A DNA stretch of 38,587 nucleotides from Candidatus Aminicenantota bacterium. Its GTDB lineage: Bacteria; Acidobacteriota; Aminicenantia; S016-38. Positions 27,033 to 34,794 of the stretch are shown here, in pieces; position 1 is the stretch's first letter, and every line of letters begins with the position of its first letter. The notes beneath the pieces were generated by a model. That model worked only from the letters and a program-made list of their open reading frames with translations. It did no database searches and was not told the DNA's origin. The position numbers were made by a program, and so were the translations under genes. The stretch covers positions 1 through 38,587 of the forward strand of contig JALVRF010000088.1 in NCBI GenBank assembly GCA_027025175.1, written 5' to 3'.

Positions 27033-28274
27033 ATGTCCCTTGACGCTATTTTGTCACGTATTGAAAACCTCAGGGAGGAGGCCTTTGAACTGGAAAAGAA
27101 ACTCACCTCTTTCAGAGCGCTGGGCCCGGAAAACGGCGGGGACGGAGAGTGGGAGAAAGCCCAGTTCCTGAAGGGGAAACTCATGGAAATAGGGGCTTCG
27201 GAGATTATTGAGGTCAACGCCCGGGACAACCGGGTTTCTTCGGGCCTCAGGCCGAATATAATAGGAATCTACCCCGGTAAGAACCACGAAAGAAAGGTGT
27301 GGATAATGACCCACATGGATGTGGTTCCCCCTGGAGACCTTTCCCTCTGGAAATCGGACCCCTGGAAGGTCTGGATGGACGAGGAGGGAAGGATTTACGG
27401 CAGGGGAGTTGAGGATAATCAACAGGATATGGTTTCGTCAATTCTGGCCCTTCAGGCCTTTGCCATGGAGGGTGAGGTTCCCTATTACGATGTGGGTCTT
27501 GTTTTCGTCTCCGATGAGGAGACCGGAAGCGACTACGGGATAAAATATGTTCTGTCACACAGAAAGGACATATTCTCTAAGGAAGACCTTATCATAGTTC
27601 CGGATGGTGGAAATCCCGATGGGACTGAAATAGAGGTGGCGGAGAAGGGCATTTTATGGATTAAGTTCGTGGTAAAGGGTAAGCAGACCCATGGTTCTAC
27701 CCCTGAGAGGGGAAAAAATGCCCACAAGGCCGGCGCCAATCTTATCGTCAGGCTGGAGAAACTTTATGAACTTTTACCAGCGGAAGACCCCCTGTTTGAG
27801 CCCCCCCGCTCCACCTTTGAACCCACCAAGAAAGAAGCCAATGTGCCCAACATAAACACCATTCCCGGAGAGGATATCTTTTACTACGACTGCAGGATAA
27901 TGCCGGAATATTCTCTATCTGAGGTTAAGGAAAAAGTCCGGAAGATCGCCTCCAGCGTGGAATCGGATTTCGGAGTGAAGGTTGAGATTTCCTATCCCCA
28001 GGAGGCGGAAGCCGCTCCTCCTACACCGCCCGATGCCCCTGTGGTTCAGGCCATAAAGGAGGCGGTTAAGGACCTGAGGGGCCTTGAGGCGAAGGCCATA
28101 GGTATAGGGGGAGGCACCGTGGCCGCTCATTTCAGAGAAGCAGGGTTTTACGCTGCAGTCTGGGCCACCATGGACGAGACCATGCATTCCCCCAATGAAT
28201 ACGCCTGGATGAAGAACATAATAGCCGACGCCCAGGTTTTCGCGTATATTATGGCCGGGGCCTTCCTTAAGTGA
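27033..28274 (+). CDS. M20-family metallopeptidase/deacylase
   Basis: THMDVVPPGD, YGRGVEDNQQD, VSDEETGSDYG and a C-terminal MHSPNEYAW metal-binding motif. Confidence 0.92.
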   Translation: MSLDAILSRIENLREEAFELEKKLTSFRALGPENGGDGEWEKAQFLKGKLMEIGASEIIEVNARDNRVSSGLRPNIIGIYPGKNHERKVWIMTHMDVVPPGDLSLWKSDPWKVWMDEEGRIYGRGVEDNQQDMVSSILALQAFAMEGEVPYYDVGLVFVSDEETGSDYGIKYVLSHRKDIFSKEDLIIVPDGGNPDGTEIEVAEKGILWIKFVVKGKQTHGSTPERGKNAHKAGANLIVRLEKLYELLPAEDPLFEPPRSTFEPTKKEANVPNINTIPGEDIFYYDCRIMPEYSLSEVKEKVRKIASSVESDFGVKVEISYPQEAEAAPPTPPDAPVVQAIKEAVKDLRGLEAKAIGIGGGTVAAHFREAGFYAAVWATMDETMHSPNEYAWMKNIIADAQVFAYIMAGAFLK

Positions 28275-28943
28275 TTATCTTCTGAAAATTGAAATTCCCG
28301 CCAGAACGGTGAATCCCGAGAGGTCTATGGGTTCGAAGCCCAGATAGGTGGGCTCCAGATTACCGTGAACCGATGTATAAAATCCCATAATTCTGAAGCC
28401 GATGCTGCGGTCAATTTTTATAACCAGGCCCCCGTTTATGAAGAATCCTGCTGAGGAATCCCTTTTAAAATAATCGCCGTAATATATTGGCAGGGTAGGG
28501 TCGGAGAAATCTATGAATTCCCCGGTCTGGGTCCATTCCCAGGAAACGAAGGTTATGCCTGCGCCCACAAAAGGAAGAATTCCCTTTCTATATACGGGGA
28601 TGGGATAAAATCTGATTCCCAGATATGTGGGATTGTTCTTGTAGGTTATACTCTGGGTGATTGGGCTACCGTCGTACCATACATAATCCCTGTATTCTGT
28701 ATTTATAGTTTTCCTTCCGGAGAGGGTTGCTCCGGCGAAGAATGTGATGGTTCTTTTGCCCCATTCCCACTCGAGGTAACCCACATTGGATTCAAAATTC
28801 TTTTTGGACAGGATCAGATTTTCAAAGTTGATGTCCCAGATATCACTTCCTGCATTGGGGTAAAACCTTCCCCCCAGGAAACTGATGGAGCCTGCTCCGG
28901 CTAACCACACGGCTAAAAGGAAAACCGCCACTTTGTATTTCAT
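28275..28943 (-). CDS. Predicted outer-membrane beta-barrel protein
   Basis: Signal peptide MKYKVAVFLLAVWLAGAGS, alternating amphipathic strands, aromatic-rich; C-terminal STVLAGISIFRR-like strand. Confidence 0.65.
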   Translation of the reverse strand: MKYKVAVFLLAVWLAGAGSISFLGGRFYPNAGSDIWDINFENLILSKKNFESNVGYLEWEWGKRTITFFAGATLSGRKTINTEYRDYVWYDGSPITQSITYKNNPTYLGIRFYPIPVYRKGILPFVGAGITFVSWEWTQTGEFIDFSDPTLPIYYGDYFKRDSSAGFFINGGLVIKIDRSIGFRIMGFYTSVHGNLEPTYLGFEPIDLSGFTVLAGISIFRR

Positions 28944-29055
28944 TTTTTTACCTCCTTTTGGTTTTCTGGATATTTTAAAGCAAAAAAAATGCCAGTAATT
29001 TCCCCTCCGGGAAAAGGAGGAAAATCAAAACTGTCCCTTTTTCAGGACATAAAAA

Positions 29056-29138
29056 TGCCGGGGGCGGGACTCGAACCCGCACGGACAGAGTCCAGGGGAT
29101 TTTAAGTCCCCGGCGTCTACCTATTCCGCCACCCCGGC
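29056..29138 (-). tRNA. tRNA-Leu (anticodon TAA)
   Basis: Minus strand gccggggtggcggaataggtagacgccggggactTAAaatcccctggactctgtccgtgcgggttcgagtcccgcccccggca; class II variable arm ggac-tct-gtcc; CCA not encoded. Confidence 0.95.
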
Positions 29139-29139
29139 G

Positions 29140-29421
29140 TTATTTTTCCACTTTCTCCCTGAGCGCCTTTCCCGGCTTGAACCTTACATACTTCCTGGCA
29201 GGTATGTTAATAGGTTTCCCGGTTCTGGGATTTCTTCCCTTCCTTGCCTTCCTCGTTTTCACTTCAAAGGTTCCAAACCCAACCAGAACAACCTTGCCGT
29301 CCTTCTCAATACCTTCCCTTAAAGCGGAGATGAAGGAATTTACCACCGCCAGAACCTTCCTCTGAGAAAGCCCAGTCTTTTTACTGATGTTTTTGACCAG
29401 GTCTTCCTTTTTCATGTTCAC
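29140..29421 (-). CDS. hup: HU-family DNA-binding protein
   Basis: KEDLVKNISKKTGLSQRKVLAVVNSFISAL...VVLVGFGTFEVKTRKARKGRNPRTGKPINIPARKYVRFKPGKALREKV. Confidence 0.97.
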   Translation of the reverse strand: MNMKKEDLVKNISKKTGLSQRKVLAVVNSFISALREGIEKDGKVVLVGFGTFEVKTRKARKGRNPRTGKPINIPARKYVRFKPGKALREKVEK

Positions 29422-29440
29422 CTCCCAAAAGAATTATACA

Positions 29441-30172
29441 TTATTTTTTACAGCGGTTTTCAAGATACCACTCAATTTGTTTAACAATTCTCAAAAATAC
29501 TGCCACATCCTGCCTCTGCCAGTAGGTTCTGCCTATGGCCCTTCGGAGGCTTCTTGAAAAGTGGTCAGAGTCGTTAACCTCGGTAAATTCCAGTTTTTTC
29601 ATGGTTTCCATCAATCGGGAGTGGAGCAGGGAGAGCCTTTCCTCTTCTGCCAGTTTTTCCTTTACAGAGGGCATGGGGTTTCTAAGGGTGTCATAAATTA
29701 TGTAGGCGTAGAGCATGGCCGCCTGGGAAAGGTTTAAGGAGGGATAACTTCTGTAGGCAGGTATTGTGGTTACAAAATGGGCAAGCCTGAGTTCCTCGTT
29801 GGTGAGCCCGCTGGCTTCCCTTCCGAACATTATTCCTATTTTATTTTCCCCGGCGAACTTCAGGATTTCCTCCGCCAGTTCCCTGGGTTCCCATGAGGGG
29901 CCTCTTTCCTTACCTAACCTTGCTGTGGCTGCGACCACAATGGAAAGGTCCTTTACCGCTTCCTTTACAGAATCGAAAATTTCAGCCTTCTCTATAATAT
30001 GGTAGGACTGGTAGGCCATCATTTTTGCCTCGTCGGATTTAAGGTCAGGGGGGTTCACTATCCTTAAATGACTGAGGCCCATGGTATTCATTGCCCTTGC
30101 TACTGCCCCCACATTCCCGGGATACTGGGGCTCCACCAGGATGAAATATATGTTGTTTAACTTTCCTTCCAC
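29441..30172 (-). CDS. trmJ: TrmJ-like tRNA/rRNA 2'-O-methyltransferase (SPOUT)
   Basis: YFILVEPQYPGNVGAVARAMNTMGLSHLRIVNPP, IMFGREASGLTNEELRLAHFVTTIPAYRSYPSLNLSQAAMLYAY; GTG start. Confidence 0.9.
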   Translation of the reverse strand: MEGKLNNIYFILVEPQYPGNVGAVARAMNTMGLSHLRIVNPPDLKSDEAKMMAYQSYHIIEKAEIFDSVKEAVKDLSIVVAATARLGKERGPSWEPRELAEEILKFAGENKIGIMFGREASGLTNEELRLAHFVTTIPAYRSYPSLNLSQAAMLYAYIIYDTLRNPMPSVKEKLAEEERLSLLHSRLMETMKKLEFTEVNDSDHFSRSLRRAIGRTYWQRQDVAVFLRIVKQIEWYLENRCKK

Positions 30173-30204
30173 CTTTTCAATTTATCACGGCCTGAAAAGG
30201 GATG

Positions 30205-30996
30205 TCAAAGGGGAATTTTCTCAAAATATATCTTATCGCCCTTCACCCCATAAAAAACCAGGCTTTTTCCCACGAATTTGAGCCTGGGACCGTAGGTATG
30301 CTTGAAAAACTTCCCCTGCCTTTCAACCTTAACAAACTGGCTCAGGAAGAAATCGTATTGTGCCACGGGTTTCCCATCCAGGTAAAGGACCTGAGGTTTT
30401 CCCCGGGTTATAAAGGCCACATGAGTCCATGCCGGGGAGATCTGGATGGTTTTGGCCAGAATCAGGGGATAGAGTCCCAGGGATTTCCCGTAAAAAATAG
30501 GTTCCCATTTTTCCCCTTTTTTCACCACGAAGAAATATCCCTCCCCCAATTTTATGCTATCCCTGAGAACCCCTTCAAACGGCCCGAATTCCACCCCATT
30601 AATAATCACGAAGAAGTCCTTTCCTCTTTTACCCACAAAGGCGAATTTATTTCCACTGAACACGAGGGAGTCAGGATAGACCACATCATAAAGTTTTGAT
30701 TTCCCTGCTTTCCAGTAGGCCCTCCATCCTTTATCTTCAAGGGCTATAAAGAAAAGTTCTTTCCCCAGGAATCGCAAACTGCCCCTGAGAATCCCCCTGT
30801 AATTACCGATATTTTTACCATCAACCACCAGGAAGAATTTTTCTTTATCCCCCTTTACCACAAAGGCCACCCTGGAGAAATCCTCACTGAGCACTATGGA
30901 GTTTTTTACCACATTCTTTATAGGGCCTTCGTATATTACACTTGCTGAAAGTACTTGAAAGGTTAAAAGAAGTGATAAGGCCAGAACTCTCTTCAT
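30205..30996 (-). CDS. Secreted protein of unknown function, repetitive beta-rich
   Basis: Signal peptide MKRVLALSLLLTFQVLSAS; recurring short beta units (FFLVVDGKNIGNYRG, FFVIINGVEFGPFEG, WEPIFYGKSLGLYPL). Confidence 0.7.
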   Translation of the reverse strand: MKRVLALSLLLTFQVLSASVIYEGPIKNVVKNSIVLSEDFSRVAFVVKGDKEKFFLVVDGKNIGNYRGILRGSLRFLGKELFFIALEDKGWRAYWKAGKSKLYDVVYPDSLVFSGNKFAFVGKRGKDFFVIINGVEFGPFEGVLRDSIKLGEGYFFVVKKGEKWEPIFYGKSLGLYPLILAKTIQISPAWTHVAFITRGKPQVLYLDGKPVAQYDFFLSQFVKVERQGKFFKHTYGPRLKFVGKSLVFYGVKGDKIYFEKIPL

Positions 30997-31038
30997 TTTT
31001 ACCTCCTTGATTTATAATTTTATCCCCGGAGGTGAAAA

Positions 31039-31455
31039 ATGAGAAACGAATTTTACGAGACCACCATATCCACCAGGGGTTATGCGGATATTCATGACCT
31101 TTCTTCCTTAGTGAGGGAGTTTTTAAGGAAAATAGAGGCGAAAAATGGGCTTCTCACAGTGATAGTTCCGGGTTCTACCGCTGGAATAACCACCATAGAA
31201 TACGAACCGGGTTTGTTGAAGGATTTTCCCGAGTTAATGGACAGACTGGTTCCCGTGAAAAGATATCATCACGATAGCACCTGGGGAGACGGCAACGGTT
31301 TCTCCCACCTGAGGGCTTCCCTCATTGGGGCTTCCATGAGCGTTCCCATAAAGGATGGGAAACCCATCTTGGGAACATGGCAGCAACTGGTTCTCGTGGA
31401 TTTTGACAATCGTCCCCGCTCCCGCAGGGTGGTTTTCCACTACATGGGAGAGTGA
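31039..31455 (+). CDS. YjbQ-family (secondary thiamine-phosphate synthase-like) protein
   Basis: GNGFSHLRASLIGASMSVPIKDGKPILGTWQQLVLVDFDNRPRSRRVVFHYMGE is diagnostic of the YjbQ/UPF0047 family. Confidence 0.93.
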   Translation: MRNEFYETTISTRGYADIHDLSSLVREFLRKIEAKNGLLTVIVPGSTAGITTIEYEPGLLKDFPELMDRLVPVKRYHHDSTWGDGNGFSHLRASLIGASMSVPIKDGKPILGTWQQLVLVDFDNRPRSRRVVFHYMGE

Positions 31456-31456
31456 C

Positions 31457-31663
31457 TCAATCGTGAACCACGAAGGTTATTTTAAGAAGGACCCTGTATT
31501 CTTCAATTTCTCCTTTCTCGTTTACCTTGACCTCCTGTTCCTTTATCCAGGCTGAGCGGATGTTATCCACGGTCCTGGCGGTCCTTTCAATACCCTGCCT
31601 TATGGCATCCTCAAAACTTTTCTTGGAAGTCGCCTTAACTTCAATAATTTTTGCAACGGACAT
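31457..31663 (-). CDS. Dodecin (flavin-binding)
   Basis: MSVAKIIEVKATSKKSFEDAIRQGIERTARTVDNIRSAWIKEQEVKVNEKGEIEEYRVLLKITFVVHD. Confidence 0.93.
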   Translation of the reverse strand: MSVAKIIEVKATSKKSFEDAIRQGIERTARTVDNIRSAWIKEQEVKVNEKGEIEEYRVLLKITFVVHD

Positions 31664-31722
31664 TTTCCCCTCCTTTTTCTTTAAAGGTTAACACCAATCT
31701 CACTTTCTGGCAAAATTCTTAT

Positions 31723-32679
31723 ATGAAGGTCCTCATTTATTCTCAGGAAAAATATCCCTTCTGGAGATTTCCCCTGTGGCTGGTGGAGGAAATAAAGAGG
31801 GAATTTCCCTCTCTGGAGGTGGAGGTTAATTTCGGAGACGAACCCCTGCAGTCCCTTATAGCCGATGCCGATGTTCTCATTGGCGGAAGGCTCTCCCGGG
31901 AGGCCTTCCTGAAGGCCAGAAGGCTGAAATGGATTCATTCCCCCTTCGTTGGGGTGGGAAACATGCTTTTTGAGGAAGTGGTCAAAAGCCCTGTTATCAT
32001 AACCAATTCCCGGGGGGTAAATGCCGAGGCGGTTTCCCTCCACGCAGTTTCCCTTTCCCTTGCCCTTCTCCGGGGTCTTCCCTGGGCCTTCCACCTTAAA
32101 ACCCTCAGGAAATACGATCATCGCTTTTTTACCGAAAAATTTATACCCCTGGAAGCCGAAGAGGTGAAGGCAGGGGTTTTCGGATACGGGGAAATAGGAA
32201 GGAGGGTTTTTCGAAAACTCAAGGCCCTGGGTATTCAAATGCACTGCCTCAATTCCTCGGGAAGTAAAGGGTGTTTCCCCTTTTCTTCCTTAGACGAATT
32301 TCTGGAGAAAATAAACCTTTTGATAATTACTGTCCCGAGAACACCCCAAACCGAAGGTTGCATTGATTTTAAAAGAATGGAGGAATTAGGGGGTTTTCTG
32401 GTAAATGTGGGCAGGGGCAGAATAGTGGTGGAAAGGGACCTGGCCCGGGCCCTTCGGGAGGGAAAACTTAAAGGAGCAGCCTTAGATGTTTTTGAAACTG
32501 AGCCCCTTTCCCGGGAAAGTCCCCTCTGGGATGCTCCTAACCTCATAATAACCCCGCATATTGCAGGAACATCATCGCTTTTCTGGAAGAGGGAATGGGA
32601 ACTGCTGAGGGAAAATTTAAAGAGATTCTTGGAGGGAAGACCCCTTATCAACCAGGTTGATAAGAGTAAGGGTTATTGA
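31723..32679 (+). CDS. D-2-hydroxyacid dehydrogenase family protein
   Basis: NAD-binding GVFGYGEIGRRVFRKLKALG, NVGRGRIVVERDLARALREGKLKGAALDVFETEPL, PHIAGTS. Start set at 31723 (MKVLIYSQEKYPFW). Confidence 0.9.
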   Translation: MKVLIYSQEKYPFWRFPLWLVEEIKREFPSLEVEVNFGDEPLQSLIADADVLIGGRLSREAFLKARRLKWIHSPFVGVGNMLFEEVVKSPVIITNSRGVNAEAVSLHAVSLSLALLRGLPWAFHLKTLRKYDHRFFTEKFIPLEAEEVKAGVFGYGEIGRRVFRKLKALGIQMHCLNSSGSKGCFPFSSLDEFLEKINLLIITVPRTPQTEGCIDFKRMEELGGFLVNVGRGRIVVERDLARALREGKLKGAALDVFETEPLSRESPLWDAPNLIITPHIAGTSSLFWKREWELLRENLKRFLEGRPLINQVDKSKGY

Positions 32680-33637
32680 GAAGGCCCCTGGCTTCCTCCA
32701 GTATTTTTGAGGCAGGGATGTCCTGGACGCATCGGGGATAAGAGTATGGACATTTTTTCTCAAAACATGGTCTGCAGGGCAGGGGAGTTTCCACAACCTT
32801 AACCCCGAATTTCCTCCATGGCCTGTAATTTTCCGGGTTATGGGGGCCGAAAATAACCAGGATTGGGGTCTTTGTGGTGGAGGCCAGATGGGCAGGGCCT
32901 GAATCTACCCCTATGAAAATCTCAGCGCTGTCAATAAGGCCCCTCAATTCCCTGAGTCCCAATCCCAGCATTTTTTCCCCGCTCCTTAGAGTTTTAATCC
33001 TTTTCTCCTCCTCACCGAAGCCAATAAATATTGGTTCCAGACCCATTTTCCTAAGTCCCCTTCCTATTGCTTCAGCCTGCTCAGGGGAGAGGGATTTAAG
33101 GGGAGAGGCAAAGGGATGAACCACGGCATAGGGTTTTTCAAAAGAAGAAAAGGGCTGTGGAGGAGGGAAATTGTACTCCCCGGGTCTTTCGCTTATCCCT
33201 AATGACTTTAAAATTTCAAACTGGTTTTCTATGTGGTGGGTGTGGGGGGAAATTCTCCTTGGGACAGTTTTTGTGTAGAGGAAACCCCAGGAGGTTCGGA
33301 GGCCGTACCTTTCCCTGCAGCATCTGAAGGAGATAAGGGCAGTTCTTGCTCCGGAGTAAAGGTCTATGGCCAGGTGGAGCTCCTCCTTCCTGAGCCATGT
33401 GGCAAATTCCCAGGTCTGCCAGGGGCCCATTCCCTGGGGCATCTTCACCACCCGGTCTATGGAGGGGTGGTCAAGGAAAATTTCCGCATACCTTTTTTCC
33501 ACCAGATAGTGGATTTCCCAGGATGGTCTTGCCCTTTTTATGGCATCGGCCACCAAGGTGGCAAGGACCGTATCACCCAGTTTCCTCGGCCTCAGAAGAA
33601 GAACCTTCTTCTCCTTCAAAATAGGCTTCCTCTTCAA
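32648..33637 (-). CDS. Glycosyltransferase family 9 (heptosyltransferase-like)
   Basis: VLLLRPRKLGDTVLATLVADAIKR start; FIGVDSGPAHLASTTKTPILVIFGPHNPENYRPW motif. Start (TTG at 33637) uncertain. Confidence 0.88.
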   Translation of the reverse strand: MKRKPILKEKKVLLLRPRKLGDTVLATLVADAIKRARPSWEIHYLVEKRYAEIFLDHPSIDRVVKMPQGMGPWQTWEFATWLRKEELHLAIDLYSGARTALISFRCCRERYGLRTSWGFLYTKTVPRRISPHTHHIENQFEILKSLGISERPGEYNFPPPQPFSSFEKPYAVVHPFASPLKSLSPEQAEAIGRGLRKMGLEPIFIGFGEEEKRIKTLRSGEKMLGLGLRELRGLIDSAEIFIGVDSGPAHLASTTKTPILVIFGPHNPENYRPWRKFGVKVVETPLPCRPCFEKKCPYSYPRCVQDIPASKILEEARGLLNNPYSYQPG

Positions 33638-33776
33638 GCATTATGGGAATCCCATCCCTTATGGGATAAATCCTGTCGCATTTTACGCATTTCAGGCCCT
33701 TGCCGTCGGCGGTAAGTTCCACCGGTTCCTTGCAAACGGGACAGGCAAGGACCTCAAGGAGTTCCTTATCTATCAT
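33573..33776 (-). CDS. Trm112-family zinc-binding-like protein
   Basis: MIDKELLEVLACPVCKEPVELTADGKGLKCVKCDRIYPIRDGIPIMLEEEA; start set at 33776 with SD ggagggg. Confidence 0.9.
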   Translation of the reverse strand: MIDKELLEVLACPVCKEPVELTADGKGLKCVKCDRIYPIRDGIPIMLEEEAYFEGEEGSSSEAEETG

Positions 33777-34227
33777 TTTCCCCTCCATATTGCCGGTCAA
33801 GGATTATGGTTACAGGCCCGTAATTGAGGAGGCTAACCTGCATTCTGGCCCCAAAAACTCCTTCCTCCACTTTTATACCCATCTTCCTCCACCTCTCTGC
33901 CACCCCCTCAAGCATTTTCTTTGCCCTTTCGGGCTCTTCTGCTTTTGAAAAGGAGGGTCTTCTTCCCTTTTTTATCCTGGCTGCCAGGGTAAACTGGGAA
34001 ATCAGGAGAATTTCCCCTCCGGTCTCCAGGAGGGAAAGATTCATCCTCCCTTCCTCGTCCTCAAAAATTCTGAGTTCTGCCACCTTCCTCGCCAGAAATT
34101 CCATTTCCCTTTCCCCGTCCCCCTTCTCCACTGCCGCAAGAACCAGAAGACCCTTTCCAATCTCCCCCACGGTTTTTCCTTCCACCTCCACCTTAGCCCC
34201 CTTTACCCTCTGAATAACCGCCCTCAT
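33766..34227 (-). CDS. dtd: D-aminoacyl-tRNA deacylase
   Basis: MRAVIQRVKGAKVEVEGKTVGEIGKGLLVLAAVEKGD, LLISQFTLAARIKKGRRPSFSKAEEPE, VAERWRKMGIKVEEGVFGARMQVSLLNYGPVTIILD. Confidence 0.96.
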   Translation of the reverse strand: MRAVIQRVKGAKVEVEGKTVGEIGKGLLVLAAVEKGDGEREMEFLARKVAELRIFEDEEGRMNLSLLETGGEILLISQFTLAARIKKGRRPSFSKAEEPERAKKMLEGVAERWRKMGIKVEEGVFGARMQVSLLNYGPVTIILDRQYGGENDR

Positions 34228-34748
34228 TTCCTTCCGTAGGCGAAAAGCCCTCCGGCCTGCAGAATCTCCAGTTGAACCTTGGAGGCAGGTTTTGCCTGGT
34301 ACTCTTCCCCCTTGGTAAGGTTTTTAACCCTGCCGGTTTCCAGGTCAATCTCCACCTCATCCCCGGAGGTGAATTTCCCCTCTTCCATAAGTTCGGAGAG
34401 CCCGGGAAATTCCATAATGGGAAGGGCGGAGTTTATGGCGTTTCTCTTATAAATAGCCCCAAAGGATTCGGCAACAATGGCCCCTATTCCCAGGGCTTTA
34501 AAACAATCCACGGCGTGCTGACGGGAGGAGCCGGCCCCGAAGTTCTTTCCAGCGAAAATTATGTCCCCGGGTTTGGCCTTACTGGGAAAGTCCTCCCATC
34601 CCTTGAGGTTTCCCAGGGCGAATTTTCCCATCTGGGAAATTTCGGTGATGGCTAAGTGCTTGTTGTGGTAAATCTGGTCGGTGTCAATGTCGTGGATGGG
34701 TTTTCCGTTTTCGTCCACCAGGGTCCATATCCTTCCCTTTATCTTCAT
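34224..34748 (-). CDS. 3-isopropylmalate dehydratase small subunit (LeuD family)
   Basis: DIDTDQIYHNKHL, GDIIFAGKNFGAGSSRQHAVDCFKALGIGAIVAESFGAIYKRNAINSALPIME. Start set at 34748. Confidence 0.92.
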   Translation of the reverse strand: MKIKGRIWTLVDENGKPIHDIDTDQIYHNKHLAITEISQMGKFALGNLKGWEDFPSKAKPGDIIFAGKNFGAGSSRQHAVDCFKALGIGAIVAESFGAIYKRNAINSALPIMEFPGLSELMEEGKFTSGDEVEIDLETGRVKNLTKGEEYQAKPASKVQLEILQAGGLFAYGRK

Positions 34749-34764
34749 TTTCACCTCCGCCGAA

Positions 34765-34777
34765 ATTATAATATAAT
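34765..34777. promoter_or_regulatory. Symmetric bidirectional -10 element between leuD-like and PfpI-like genes
   Basis: ATTATA-A-TATAAT reads as a perfect TATAAT on each strand. Confidence 0.6.
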
Positions 34778-34794
34778 TCCCCAGGGAGGTTAAC

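Noticed and set aside
28985-29030. Possible terminator after tRNA-Leu (TTTTCCTCC...GGAGGGGAAA followed by a T-run on the minus strand)
   Set aside because: Plausible, but the stem needs G-T pairs and has an imperfect register; not strong enough to list as a feature.
33573-33637. Possible frameshift between Trm112-like and GT9 genes
   Set aside because: Both proteins look complete and belong to unrelated families; overlap rather than a sequencing error is the simpler reading.
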